Origin: Diphasiastrum complanatum
Lineage: Eukaryota; Streptophyta; Lycopodiopsida; Lycopodiales; Lycopodiaceae
Assembly: GCA_029204225.1 (NCBI GenBank)
Contig: CM055092.1
Coordinates: forward strand, 40,149,820-40,213,819
Length of the DNA: 64,000 nt
Direction of reading: 5' to 3'
Position numbers and translations under genes: made by a program. A model generated the notes under the pieces. It ran no database searches. It was not told the origin of the DNA and worked only from the letters and a program-made list of their open reading frames with translations. Numbering within the stretch: the first letter of the stretch is position 1; each line of letters starts with the position of its first letter. This document shows positions 47,301-52,691 of the stretch, piece after piece.

Positions 47301-50300
47301 CTCATAAAAAATAGGTTCTACTGCACCATCCTCGATACAAATAAGAGCAAAGTCAAAAAAATCAGCAAAATTCTATTGATTTAGTAGAGGCACGAGTCTT
47401 CCCTTCATAGAAATGATCCACTTTGCTGTCCTGCAAAGTCTGCAACAACCATTTAGGGACTGGTTTGGGCTGTCCAACAGCCTTACCTTTGTCAACACTT
47501 TGTCCTCCAAAGCGTTCCGAACTTGGACCTTGCTGTCCAATGTTTTCCGAATGTGGACCTTGTTGTCCAATGTCTTCGACAAGCTGCTCTTTACCATAAA
47601 TAGGTTCTTCTTGATGAACTATGGGCTGCAAAATTGAAGAAGTAGTAGGCTATCCACTAGAAGTTGATGGCAGTCCCTTATCTTCATGATTAGATGGCGA
47701 AACCAAATCTGGAAATATTTCAAGATATGCATCATGGGGGAAGTCCCCTTTCATGGCATGAGTGGGCGAAACATCATAGGAGGTCTTTTCATCAAAATGA
47801 GCATCACGACTCACTATCATTTTATTAGTATCCATATTAAACAACCTTGCTTTCGCTACTATAGCCAACAAATATGCATTTAACTCCTTCATCATCAAGC
47901 TTGGTTCTTAGCTTATCGGGAATGAAAGCATAAGCCGTGCAACCAAAGATGCGTAAGTGAAAAACAGTAGGCTTCTTACCATACCAAACTTCATAAGGAG
48001 TTAATACCTTCAAGGCTTTAGTAGGACACCGATTACTAATGTAAGCCGCCGTTATAACCGCTTCAGCCCAAAACTTGTGAGGTAGGCCCTTTGCCTTGAG
48101 CATGCATCGAGCCATCTCCATGATAGTGCGATTCTTTATTTCGGCAACACCATTTTGTTGAGGTGTGTAAGGGGTTGTCATTTAATGATGGATACCTTTG
48201 CTTTGAAGATAAGTACCGAACGTATTCTTTATATATTCCCCTCCTCAGTCGGTACGTAAGATCTTCAAAGAGTGGCCAAACTAGTTTTCTATCATTGCTA
48301 GAAATCCTTAAAGCGTTAAAAAACTTCATATTTTGCCTTTGTAGAATAAATTCATGTAAATCTTGAAAGGTCATCAATAAAAGTAACAAAGTACTTACAC
48401 CTTCCAATGGATTCAGTTCTCATTGAACCACATACATCACTATGAACCAAATCAAATTTGCCATCAACTCTAATAGTTCCATCAATTGGAAAAGCTTGCC
48501 TTTGAAATTTTCCAAGTATGCATCCTTCGCATACATGTCCTTCAGGATGCTCAATATTAGGAATGTCTTCAACCATATTGAATCTCTTCAACATCTTCAA
48601 GCTAGCAAAGTTGAGATGTCCAAACCTAGCATGCCATAATTCAGCCAGCTCCAAAGAATGTGAACCTGATGCAACAAGACAAAACGATGATGAAGCTCTT
48701 CGCTCATAGGTATCCATAAGGAACAATCCACCACGTAATGTTCCCGAAGCAATGATCATAAGAGATCTCTTTGGGTCTTTGATAAGACATTTGTCTTCTT
48801 TGAATTCCACAACCAATCCTTGGTTCATAATTATAGAGACCGAAATGAGATTCTTTTTTATTTTTGGAACATAAAGTACATTACGAATGTACTTCTCCTC
48901 ACCATTGGGTAAGATAATGGGGATCACTCCAATACCTTTGATAGGATAAGAGGTGTTATCAACACCTTGAACTTTGCTTCCATCATGCACTTTCACAAAG
49001 CTTTGTGAGACCTCTTTGTCATAAGTCATATGACGTGTGGCACCGCTATCAATCACCCAATCAATAGATGAAAAACAGCAACTTGTAAAGCTGAAGATGA
49101 GCTATTTTCTGCTGAAAAACCAGCAAGATTTGAAGTGGCAGAAATCTCGTCTTTAGGAGAGATGAGATTATTAGTGACAAAAGCAGAATCAGTATTGAAA
49201 AGATCATCTTGTTGTTCCAAAGTAATGATTGCGGTACTTGTATCGTTACCTTTCTCTTTTTCCTTTGCAAGCCTCTTCCTACATTCTTTGGTGTGATGCC
49301 CAAACTTCTTGCAATAGTGGCACTTACCCTTCTTCTTGGAGCCTTGATCTTGACCTTCCTTAGATTTTTTATCATCTTTGGAAGTGTTGAAAGAAGGCTT
49401 CCCTTTCCACTTGCCTTTGCCTCTGCCTTTTGCAAAGAAAGCTTGATCTTCTTGTTCACCAAAGTTGATCCTTGTTTGCTCTTCTTGAAGAAGTAAGCCA
49501 ACAAGTTCGTCGAAGGAGATTTGATGTCCCCTAAGAGAAATGCTCAATGATGACACAAATGGAAAGTAAGAATAAGGAAGAGAGTTGAGAGTAATAGATA
49601 CAAATTGTGAGTTCTCAATCACCTCATCAATACTAAGAAGCTCCTCTCGAAGATCCTTGATCTTTGCCAAGTGGTTTGTAAGCAAATCACCTTCTTGCAT
49701 CTTCAAGATAAAAAGTTGATTTCGAAGATATACCACTTTTGTCGCATTCTTTACTTGAAACATCTTGGCAAAAGTCTCCCAAGCACTTTTGAAAGTCTTG
49801 CATGATCTAATATGAGGAAGGATAGATCTCTTCACCGATAATGCAATGACGGAATGTGCTTGTGCATCTCGTCAATCCCACTTCTTTTGCTCATCGGAAG
49901 ACACCTCCGTAGATGAAGAAGTAGTTGTTCTAGATGGTGTAATAGGTGCCAAGGTAGGCGGGCCTCTCTTCGTCACCATTAACTACCTCCCACAAACCTT
50001 TAGCAATTAGAAGGTTCTTTACCATGTAGCACCACAAGGAATAGTTTGTGTCATCCAGCCTATCTTCATTAAATAAAGAACCAATAGACTCCGATTCTTT
50101 AGCCATAACAGAAAAATCAGCTTGTAGTAGATAGGAAATAGATTTTCCAAGTCAAAATCTACTCAAAGGGCAACAACCTCAAAGCTGAAATTATGAGCAC
50201 AATAGATTGCAATACTCCACATGCAATTTGCTCAACCAAGGTTTTGTAATCCTTCATCAAGAATGATTTCGGCTAGGTCGAATTTTCAAGAGTCTTAAGC

Positions 50301-52385
50301 AAGAGTAGGGTTGAGGTGGATCTAAGGTTCAAGGTCGCATTGGATCTTGTTGAGATGGCATTGAGACTCAACTTAGATGTGCTACGCTTGATTCTATCAT
50401 GACATAATGGGAGCATATTTGCTTGAATCAAGTGAGAGATTGACACCATCTAACTATTCCATTTAGAATCTTAGATTGGAATCCAATGAACGCTCTAAAC
50501 TCAATAGTGGTATCATTCAATTACTTGATGAACTATCTCAAGTGATAGGACCAAAATTGTGAAACTTGAACTATTTAAATGGTTTAAACTCGGCCAAAAT
50601 TGAATTCAATCGCCCGCCGACGAGCAACCATTATGATCTACGACCTAATCAACCGTGCTACCGGACGCCCACTTTTGCTTAGTATAAATAACTGACCATA
50701 CGACTCATCGTCATATTCATTTTTGGGTCAACTACACCAAGATTGAAACAAATTTAGTTAAAAACTGATAGACGTCAAATTTGAGGAGCTATATCGAGTG
50801 AAAGATATCAATTCTATCAATAATGAATTGAACTTGAGCAGGCTTATGCAATTTGAAGTATGTCGAGTAATAGGTGTCAAAATTGAGCTATTTCAGAGGA
50901 TAGGCATCAAGCTCTACATAGCGGATCAATTTCATTAATTAAAAAAATCTGAACATAATAAACTTGCCCTCTGACTCTTCATTCTTTGATATCATATGAG
51001 GATTTACAGTGTGTTAGATTCATGATATGAGAGATGACCAACTTAGGAGAGAGATAAGAGAGCAACTTGCATACACGACAACGCCAGGTGAACTTCAACC
51101 ACCAATGATAAATTCTCAGGCAGGTTAAATTCCTACAGTTCAAGTGATTCAGAAGCAGGGTTTGAAATAAGCTGGTCCTGGAAGCTGAAGATGGGGAGTT
51201 TCATTGCAGAAGGTGAACAGAGTAACAATTTTTGTAACCTTGAAATTTCTTTCATATACACCAATGGCCAGGTGGCAGCCTATTGAATGCTGCTGTTTGA
51301 CGGTTGACAACCACACGCCTAATCTTGCAAAAAAACTCTGGTTTAAAAGACACATAGACCTCTACAAGAAGGCCTACACATTCCAAGCCCGATTGACTTA
51401 CCGCAGTGGGAATGGAAGGTTCATCTGAAACTGAAGAGACCCCGTTTGAATCCAATTTAGTACTGGAGATTGGCCTTCCCTGATCAGAGCTCTGCAACTT
51501 GATCTTTGCATCTGCTTCAGGTGTAGTCACTGCACTCGAGTTTAATCCAACATCATCGCTAACTCGCTTTCTCTTTCCTCCTCTGTCTTTTTCATCTTTT
51601 ATAGGTTTCTCTAAGTCAGCAGGCTCTTTCCTCCTCTTCGACTGTCTATCCCGAAGCTCAGAAACCGTCTTATTAGTATCGTCACGATCTTTGCGTTTCT
51701 GCACTCTTTCCTTTCTATCATACTTTTCTTGCATATCATCAATAGCTGGTTCTTTCCTCATATCCTTATGTCCACTATTATGTCGATCTGTTTCTTTGTT
51801 AGTATCTCTATCCCCATCCTTTCTCTCATACTTTTCTTCCACATCACCACCTACTGGTTCTTTCCTCGTCTCCTTATGTCCGCTGCGATGACGATCTGCT
51901 TCTCTGTTGGAATCTTTGTCACCATTCATATCCCTAATTTTTTCACCAATTCTTCCTTTAAATTTGTCCTTGGATCCATCCAAATGTTTTCCACTGTTCT
52001 CGTCCTCCAACTTATCAAATGAATCATCTTCGTGCTTGCCAACCTTATCCCTATGTCTGTGTCTATCCCTGTCATAAGCATTATCCCTAACTCGCTCATC
52101 CTTGTGTCGGTCTTCCTTTCGAGATCTCTGTCTTTCCTCCGATACTTCCCTCTGCTGATACTCCTCCTCATAGTTGTAAGCCTCCTTGGCACTGGATCTA
52201 ATTTTTCCGTCATTAAGTTTTTCGGCCTTCCTTTCCGAGTGATAATCCTCCCCATGCCGACTGTATTTCTCTTCCCTCTCATACTTCTCATCCTTGATAT
52301 CTCTGCTTTTACGGCCCTTACTGCCGTCCCTTCCTGAATCCTTGGGCCGATGGCTGTCCCTCCAACTCTCCTTCTCGTGAACCAT
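13883..52385 (-). CDS. PRP3: U4/U6 snRNP protein PRP3 (six coding exons, whole gene span)
   Basis: Spliceosome component that binds the U4/U6 snRNA duplex in the U4/U6.U5 tri-snRNP in the nucleus. The coding exons are 52,385-51,402, 42,155-41,862, 41,195-40,755, 16,780-16,586, 16,387-16,224 and 14,744-13,883. They total 2,940 nt, or 979 residues plus TAA. Every junction is GT/AG and keeps frame (phases 0,0,0,0,2). Residues 1-328 are Arg/Asp/Glu/Lys-rich, as in plant PRP3. The PRP3 domain starts near residue 574 (VNINKQKKEAFQIL), continues through NPFFDPRMG and LTKKEQKKLRTQRR (~740), and the C-terminal DUF1115 fold covers about 847-979 (SVYRVNDLSHAQLRFKVD to HYWDLAANFSDE). No stop or frameshift was found, so the gene looks functional despite ~24 kb and ~9 kb introns full of transposons. 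Identity rests on remembered family motifs. Alternative exons cannot be excluded. Confidence 0.93.
14832..15290. repeat. Dispersed intronic repeat, copy A
   Basis: Starts with an inverted repeat (TTGTGAAATT ... AATTTCACAA) and contains AAGCTTAGAAACAATATAC, GATTCTCTTGGGT and AAGCGGGCTCC. The same word order recurs at 18,105-18,290 and, more diverged, at 43,565-43,965, in the same orientation. It has no coding capacity; a non-autonomous transposon is possible but ends and target duplications were not defined. Confidence 0.65.
15530..15594. repeat. Two adjacent palindromes sharing an ACGGTT core
   Basis: 15,530-15,554 is a 12-bp perfect inverted repeat (ACCCACGGTTCT) around a single base. 15,561-15,594 is a perfect 34-bp palindrome whose half is AACCGTACCACGGTTCA. 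They sit in PRP3 intron 5, just before the minisatellite, and in the transcript could fold into strong hairpins. Confidence 0.9.
15660..15945. repeat. Degenerate minisatellite, unit about CACTGTTTTTGGCACTCA
   Basis: Roughly 15 diverged units of 15-24 bp with the core CTGTTTTTGGC or CTGTTTTTGCC followed by ACTCA, all in PRP3 intron 5. The long plus-strand open readings here simply translate the repeat. Confidence 0.85.
16224..16387 (-). CDS. PRP3: PRP3 coding exon 5 (residues 639-693, partial last codon)
   Basis: Acceptor TCCTGCAG, then AGT CAA TTC; ends after DVEW plus two bases (TG) before GTAAGC. It encodes SQFGEAKAKEIKTKQAALAK and LIEVVERIPIKEKPAKDPIPD. The split Trp codon is completed by the first G of exon 6. 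No long open frame flags this exon; it was found by following the PRP3 reading. Confidence 0.92.
16586..16780 (-). CDS. PRP3: PRP3 coding exon 4 (residues 574-638)
   Basis: Acceptor TTGGCAG, then GTC AAT ATC AAC; ends CTT AAT before GTATGT. It encodes VNINKQKKEAFQILHPELDED, NPFFDPRMGTDRKK and SFQFVEEGKWSKEAEILRLN, the start of the conserved PRP3 domain. The frame joins exon 3 (STLK) and exon 5 (SQFGEAK) without a break. Confidence 0.94.
16800..18104. other. Intron 3 distal part, no element recognised
   Basis: AT-rich intronic DNA. A 95-codon plus-strand open reading at 17,299-17,586 has no recognised domain and lies antisense to PRP3, so it is treated as chance. Confidence 0.45.
18105..18290. 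repeat. Dispersed intronic repeat, copy B
   Basis: Near-identical in word order to copy A: ATGAAATTAGAATATAACCA, AAGCTTAGAAACAATATAC, TCAAAGGATCTAAGTC, AACAATAAAATAAA. It is the first ~180 bp of the copy A repeat and lacks the GATTCTCTTGGG part. Confidence 0.7.
18660..18880. repeat. GTTCC/GGAAC-rich palindromic cluster
   Basis: Repeated GGAACG/CGTTCC words, including ATGTTCCGGAATGCGATCC and ACGTTCCAGAACGT, with poly-T/A runs. Related clusters occur at 19,498-19,690 and 38,815-39,070, and CAGCAGATCG plus a nearby poly-T/A recur beside two of them. Probably a dispersed repeat family of unknown type. Confidence 0.55.
19458..19690. repeat. 69-bp tandem duplication and GGAACG array
   Basis: TCTTTGTTAAAAA ... 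TTTTGGTCAGGTTCCGGAATGG is present twice (19,458-19,526 and 19,527-~19,595). It is followed by a purine-rich GGGAACGGGAATGGG array (19,643-19,680). It belongs to the same GTTCC family as 18,660-18,880. Confidence 0.75.
19700..21240. other. Intron 3 segment without a recognised gene
   Basis: No domain or terminal repeat was identified. It could be decayed retroelement leader sequence preceding the LINE region, but nothing diagnostic was seen. Confidence 0.4.
21240..23360. other. Possible LINE 5' region, unresolved
   Basis: Plus-strand readings such as LGWASIELIAIDTTSRTLRNGDIAFEVNYKGYKV (21,869-21,973) vaguely resemble the ORF1 of plant LINEs, and a LINE endonuclease follows downstream on the same strand. 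From 22,640 to 23,340 both strands stay open for long stretches without any motif I recognise. No start, end or repeat boundary is visible. Assignment to the LINE is a guess from position. Confidence 0.25.
23600..26225 (+). pseudogene. LINE ORF2: endonuclease and reverse transcriptase, plus strand
   Basis: ORF2 of a non-LTR retrotransposon, which nicks target DNA and primes reverse transcription from the nick. Readings across frames give SSAVACLYRDIVHQTVEVIYKDDQARHKWF and HILLVRDFNARTW (endonuclease; normally G-D-F-N-A-R-T) at ~23,690-23,990. A linker follows at 24,357-24,851. The RT is at 25,411-25,728 with YWYFVDFRKVFNSVPRDLL and a degraded KHGCPPLSPTLFGLYINGLERII. After it, PLELVSSYSYFGYFV and QITMLSRMIRE match the LINE at 35.6-37.3 kb. 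Many stops, a C-rich insertion near 24,280-24,299 and a 213-bp insert at 25,079-25,291 show that it is dead. The C-terminal half is present but inverted (next entry). Confidence 0.8.
25043..25327. other. 213-bp GC-rich insert between 36-bp direct repeats
   Basis: ATTATGGCTAAGATTTATGG and the following 16 bases occur at 25,043-25,078 and again at 25,292-25,327, with one mismatch. Between them lie 213 bp (25,079-25,291) much richer in GC and CpG than the surroundings. The insert interrupts the LINE RT region. Its origin is not recognised. Confidence 0.8.
26226..27060 (-). pseudogene. Inverted LINE ORF2 C-terminal half
   Basis: Minus-strand readings align in order with the C-terminal half of the LINE at 35.6 kb: HFLELDSVGYPRLPQYLDTG against HFYGTHLLRLDTTGTPVLPA, then EMQDEEHFISIRPIYYEIRGRY against EMEDEFHFIFRYPVYYEIRERY, then DPRCVALMTYEMMALM against DSRCVGLLLREMYTLRA. 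The upstream endonuclease-RT half and the downstream 3' tail (27,060-27,297) both read plus, so this internal segment is flipped. The C-terminal zinc-like Cys/His residues are largely lost. Confidence 0.7.
27061..27358 (+). mobile_element. LINE 3' end with hairpin and (CT)n tract
   Basis: 3' untranslated end of a plus-strand LINE. It ends GTCTTACGTACC ... GGTTCAGAC, which can pair as a stem-loop, then ATTAATAAAGCT and a CT tract at 27,298-27,358. The same layout occurs at 28,733, 31,611 (minus) and 35,353 (minus). Confidence 0.75.
27583..28492 (+). pseudogene. LINE ORF1 protein (coiled coil plus RRM-like domain)
   Basis: RNA-binding ORF1 protein of a LINE, expected to coat LINE RNA. The first frame (27,583-27,942) is Ser/Pro-rich and leads to QLSLFEYLNNHREQLASHDS. 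One frameshift near 27,930 leads to KTEVANLKSETSSQIATSAK and IQQLESQVEQHHTAVKSWADVL, a heptad-like coiled coil. Then ALNVRVRGLLNSQNAIEEAK, DTLVIRFTSVSHRREVLGKR and KIYLDEDLTFIQ follow, the RRM-like/CTD arrangement of L1-type ORF1. Total is about 300 residues, normal for this class. No ATG fits the start; an upstream acceptor-like TTTTCCTCAG precedes the frame. One frameshift makes it a probable pseudogene. Confidence 0.72.
28733..28800 (+). repeat. (CT)n tract at a LINE 3' end
   Basis: 34 uninterrupted CT units directly after TTAATAAAG. It is followed immediately by ATGGCAGCAGCGCGCC, the GC-rich segment of the next unit. Confidence 0.95.
28801..29559 (+). mobile_element. GC-rich LINE 5'-like segment, truncated unit
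   Basis: After the CT tract comes a C-rich segment with GATGGCGCCCTG and CCCTCCATCGCTGCC, words shared with 27,430-27,520. It continues into a Pro/Ser/Thr-rich reading (29,260-29,559, PPPSPFVFSAIPTTTPNPF ...) that resembles in composition the start of the ORF1 above. Likely the 5' end of another member, cut off near 29,560. Similarity is by composition and short words only. Confidence 0.45.
29560..30744. other. Unassigned retroelement-like DNA
   Basis: AT-rich, with open stretches on both strands (for example minus 29,997-29,734 and 30,825-30,535). No domain was recognised. It may be body sequence of an older element cut by the copia LTR at 30,745. Confidence 0.35.
30745..31258 (+). mobile_element. 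Copia 5' LTR (502 bp) with PBS
   Basis: LTR from TGTTGGAATGTAAATGG (30,745) to TTCCTACA (31,246), followed with no spacer by the PBS TGGTATCAGAGC (31,247-31,258). GGACTATATATATG near 31,065-31,078 is a good TATA candidate. A highly similar copy lies in opposite orientation at 45,644-46,135. The internal part is lost: after about 20 bases of leader the sequence becomes the GC-rich/GA LINE-like segment. Confidence 0.9.
31259..31611 (-). repeat. GA tracts and GC-rich LINE 5'-like DNA
   Basis: GA tracts at 31,435-31,497 and 31,594-31,611 separated and flanked by GC-rich DNA that reads TGGTGGCGCCCTCC and CCATCGCTGCTCC on the minus strand, the words that follow CT tracts at 27.4 and 28.8 kb. On the minus strand the order is LINE 3' end, CT tract, GC-rich segment, CT tract, GC-rich segment. 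Confidence 0.7.
31612..32290 (-). pseudogene. LINE 3' fragment, minus strand
   Basis: 5'-truncated LINE copy. The minus strand reads SEEHFLFRCPTYYEIKGRYHCPFRDAPITL, aligning with EDEFHFIFRYPVYYEIRERYHRLYRDTPLTL of the 35.6 kb LINE. Degenerate C-terminal sequence follows, then GTCTTATATGTC ... AAAAGACG (3' hairpin), TTAAAAAAGCT and CT. It abuts hAT sequence at about 32,290, so it probably inserted into or beside the hAT element. Confidence 0.75.
32396..32594 (+). other. Intron of the hAT transposase gene
   Basis: A 199-bp GT...AG interval whose removal joins RPTPTR to FAFMFLVLERLL in frame, matching the T-R-F-A-x-x-F/F-x-x-L order of hAT proteins. Confidence 0.6.
32761..32833 (-). other. tRNA-like sequence in TRIM copy 1, left LTR
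   Basis: 73 nt reading GGGCGGATAGCTCAGTGG ... ending GTTTGTCCA. D-arm (GCTC/GAGC) and T-arm (CTGGG/CCTAG around TTTGAAT) pair fully. A box TAGCTCAGTGGTAGAGC and B box GGTTTGAATCC are both readable. The anticodon arm is irregular, so no amino acid is assigned. Confidence 0.8.
33024..33096 (-). other. tRNA-like sequence in TRIM copy 1, right LTR
   Basis: Same 73-nt module as in the left LTR, with the consensus B box GGTTCGAATCC and a 7-bp acceptor stem (GGGCGGA/TCTGTCC, two G-U pairs). One A-box-side change (AATGG instead of AGTGG). Confidence 0.8.
34921..35333. other. AT-rich spacer, possibly hAT flank
   Basis: No gene. It contains a GAGTCTTGACTCATGACTC-type run at about 35,145-35,185 that is echoed on the other side of the LINE (38,480-38,545), so both may belong to one interrupted sequence. 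Confidence 0.4.
35334..35353. repeat. (GA)n tract at the LINE 3' end
   Basis: A short GA tract next to the 3' end of the minus-strand LINE. On the minus strand the LINE ends GACGTTAATAATAATAATTC, then TAATTC units, then CT. Confidence 0.9.
35354..38065 (-). mobile_element. 5'-truncated LINE, best-preserved family member
   Basis: A 2.7-kb non-LTR retrotransposon on the PRP3 sense strand. The coding part is 38,092-35,594. The 3' UTR (35,593-35,354) ends in a hairpin (GTCTTATGTACC ... GGTACCAAAAGAC), TTAATAATAATAATTC and a GA/CT tract. At the 5' side the coding sequence runs into CAGAGAGAGAGAGAGAC (38,046-38,062), so GA tracts bound both ends. The endonuclease part is missing. Confidence 0.8.
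35594..37729 (-). pseudogene. LINE ORF2 reverse transcriptase and C-terminal domain
   Basis: RT of the LINE. The upstream frame 37,729-37,343 has AHAFNTAVTSGFPTTWCTNI, HPILKAGDPINVENYRTIMI and MGQAGFSPGYSTSDQIFILR (RT blocks 1-2). A stop near 37,343 separates it from a 579-codon frame with VDFRKAFDSVPRHLL, GVKQGCPLSLTLFALYIDDL and PILLYANDVVLLSSS. The catalytic Y-A-D-D is Y-A-N-D here, so a metal-binding Asp is lost. The C-terminal part includes WGLTVNTKKTKIMVFN, SYTYLGVLF and a Cys/His cluster (CQLCSLHEMEDEFHFIFRYP) typical of plant and algal LINEs. 38,092-37,760 is the linker between endonuclease and RT. It is the reference for the other LINE pieces here. Confidence 0.87.
38066..38800. other. 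Spacer with GAGTC/ACTC-rich runs
   Basis: No gene. GAGTCTTGAGTCCTTACTCC-type repeats at about 38,480-38,545 and CACTGCTCACTGCTCAGG at 38,567-38,582. It may be the continuation of the sequence to the left of the LINE. Confidence 0.4.
38815..39075. repeat. GTTCC-rich palindromic cluster, third copy
   Basis: ATGTTCCGGAACGCATTTC and ACGTTCCAGAATGCACG ... GTTCTGGAACG with CAGCAGATCGCAATCCGCTG. It matches the words of the 18.4-18.9 kb cluster. Confidence 0.5.
39080..40754. other. Intron 3 proximal part, no gene recognised
   Basis: AT-rich. A pair of related segments, GTTCGAAGAAACCCAC near 40,069 and 40,223 (each followed by CAAAC and a TGTATGCYCCACTTTCCCT word), forms a diverged ~155-bp tandem repeat. 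Antisense open readings here show no domain. Confidence 0.5.
40755..41195 (-). CDS. PRP3: PRP3 coding exon 3 (residues 427-573)
   Basis: Acceptor GTGCAG, then CTG AGT AAG GCT (LSKAVTHTSVALTPS); ends STLK before GTAAGC. Ala/Ser/Pro-rich sequence leads to a Met/Gly/Pro segment (MMPGMPGVLPNLGTISNYEAV) and LRLDAHGREIDEHGNIMDRP, a motif typical of PRP3. The next coding exon is 23,974 bp away. Confidence 0.93.
41862..42155 (-). CDS. PRP3: PRP3 coding exon 2 (residues 329-426)
   Basis: Begins after TTTTGCAG with GGC TTC CAG (GFQHLSFPVTEVAASITG) and ends KKLPQ before GTAGGT. Both ends are phase 0. It encodes a Ser/Thr/Pro-rich linker and then a helix SLDALMKAKKALQMQKELSEKLKK, a conserved feature of PRP3 upstream of the core domain. 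Confidence 0.92.
42638..42710 (-). other. tRNA-like sequence in TRIM copy 2, left LTR
   Basis: A 73-nt tRNA-like module with A box TAGCTCAGTGGTAGAGC and B box GGTTTGAATCC. Acceptor stem, D-arm and T-arm pair; the anticodon arm is irregular (TCCC/GGGA with an 11-nt loop). Confidence 0.8.
42898..42969 (-). other. tRNA-like sequence in TRIM copy 2, right LTR
   Basis: 72 nt, one base shorter in the variable region, with consensus A box and B box GGTTCGAATCC. It confirms that the module is part of the LTR and is duplicated with it. Confidence 0.8.
43565..43965. repeat. Dispersed intronic repeat, copy C
   Basis: Diverged copy of the 14,832-15,290 repeat: TTGTGAGATTGAAATATATC, GATTCTCTTGGGTGGAACCC, CTAACCAAGAAGCAAATGACA, AAGCGGGCTCCCTAGATTCC. 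Same orientation as copies A and B. Confidence 0.6.
43911..44094. repeat. 92-bp tandem duplication
   Basis: CTCCCTAGATTCCAAT ... CATTTCTACTTTCTT occurs at 43,911-44,002 and 44,003-44,094 with several differences. Confidence 0.75.
44100..45640. other. Intron 1 segment without a recognised gene
   Basis: Non-coding by inspection. Short plus-strand readings (44,205-44,662) and one minus reading (45,188-44,982) lack motifs. Confidence 0.45.
45644..46135 (-). mobile_element. Copia 3' LTR (492 bp)
   Basis: LTR of the minus-strand copia element, from TGTTGGAATGTAAATGG (46,135) to TTCCTACA (45,644). AAGGAGGG directly before it is the polypurine tract. GGACTATATATATG inside is the TATA candidate. It is a close match to the plus-strand 5' LTR at 30,745-31,246, mainly differing by a ~10-bp indel in a GTTGGATAGCCAATAGTCAA repeat. 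Confidence 0.92.
46338..47650 (-). pseudogene. Copia linker and RT remnants, internally deleted and duplicated
   Basis: Region between integrase and the 3' LTR. 47,631-47,362 reads LQPIVHQEEPIYGKEQLVED, NIGQQGPSSERFGGQSVDKG and WLLQTLQDSKVDHFYEGKT (the linker before RT). The RT opening KCWEDAMQEEYNSLMKNHT near 47,270 jumps straight to the RT end LFISQQRYTEQMLKQSSFF (47,221-47,030), so the catalytic core is deleted. Then a second, diverged copy of linker plus RT opening follows (about 46,990-46,338; HLQPILHHEQ, QHGPCFQHFGQQSVEQP, LLETLQDNKEMSYYEGKAHA, KVWEDVMSKEFGTLFYC). Not functional. RNase H is not seen. Confidence 0.72.
47650..48181 (-). pseudogene. Copia integrase C-terminal part
   Basis: 48,181-47,837 reads TTPYTPQQNGVAEIKNRTIM, MARCMLKAKGLPHKFWAEAV, YISNRCPTKALKVLTPYEVW and LRIFGCTAYAFIPDKLRTKL: the third catalytic region (N-G-V-A-E) and the GKKP domain of copia integrase. 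47,898-47,650 continues with YLLAIVAKARLFNMDTNKMI and VSRDAHFDE. A deletion or shift around 48,182-48,350 separates it from the integrase N-terminus. Confidence 0.88.
48352..49056 (-). pseudogene. Copia protease, GAG-pre-integrase and integrase N-terminus
   Basis: Open for 234 codons. Protease active site VIDSGATRHMTYD at the start, then YIRNVLYVPKIKKNLISVS. The GAG-pre-integrase zinc motif follows (LAELWHARFGHLNFASLKML, HVCEGCILGKFQRQAF), then the integrase core start FDLVHSDVCGSMRTES and YFVTFIDDLSRFT, with the first two motifs in order. A frame change from gag at about 49,055 means a gag-pol fusion is not kept in this copy. Confidence 0.9.
49053..50106 (-). pseudogene. Copia gag
   Basis: Starts at ATG 50,106 (MAKESESIGSLFNEDRLDDT, NYSLWCYMVKNLLIAKGLWE), with a stop at about 49,944 and frame changes before the main frame at 49,835. 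The UBN2 core has SILPHIRSCKTFKSAWETFA and LRNQLFILKMQEGDLLTNHL. The knuckle CHYCKKFGHHTKEC (C-x2-C-x4-H-x4-C) follows a Lys/Gly-rich stretch. No PBS or 5' LTR matching the 45.6-46.1 kb LTR was found to the right, so the element has lost its 5' end. Confidence 0.88.
50107..51401. other. Intron 1 segment next to exon 1, no gene
   Basis: Possible remnant leader of the copia element, then intronic DNA. TATGATATCAAAGAATG on the minus strand near 50,980-50,995 could be a decayed PBS; the adjacent DNA does not match the 3' LTR. Confidence 0.4.
51402..52385 (-). CDS. PRP3: PRP3 coding exon 1 (residues 1-328)
   Basis: Starts at the ATG at 52,385 (MVHEKESWRDSHRPKDS) and ends at GCG followed by GTAAGTC (donor 51,401-51,400), phase 0. 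It encodes a highly charged, low-complexity N-terminus with repeated units of the kind HRSGHKETRKEP / HNSGHKDMRKEP and a KRRKEP basic stretch that could act in nuclear localisation. Plant PRP3 proteins have such RD/RE/RK-rich N-termini. Reading beyond the donor (GLECVGLLVEV) is intron. Confidence 0.92.
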
Positions 52386-52691
52386 GGCCTCCCAGATGAA
52401 CTCACCACTAAAAGCTTTGTGATGCTAAACAGCAGAAAATACACTCGCTGTCTTTCACAGAAATAGATAGGATCTAAAGACAAAAATAATGAGACTTCTT
52501 GCAGGCCATTGATCTTATGAATCCAGTTCTGCTCAGCAACAAAATATCTACAAGGTGCCGCTCCAGAACCCTTAAAAGCAGCAGACACTCCTATTACACC
52601 CCGATATTTCACATGGATCGACACGGCTGCTTGAGCTTAAACAGCATAAAGCATGAAAAATAAATCATACTTCATCTTAAGTGAATCTTAC

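Larger units (their letters stand above)
42156..51401 (-). other. PRP3 intron 1, about 9.2 kb
   Basis: A 9,246-bp intron between GTAAGTC (51,401) and TTTTGCAG (42,156). It carries one TRIM (42,609-43,011), a dispersed repeat (43,565-43,965) and an internally deleted copia element (45,644-50,106). All three are inserted on the PRP3 sense strand. Introns 2 (41,196-41,861) and 4 (16,388-16,585) are short and free of elements. Confidence 0.85.

Noticed and set aside
51499-52337. Hydrophobic plus-strand ORFs opposite PRP3 exon 1
   Set aside because: Shadow frames of a Lys/Glu/Arg-rich coding exon; the minus-strand reading has family similarity and splice sites.
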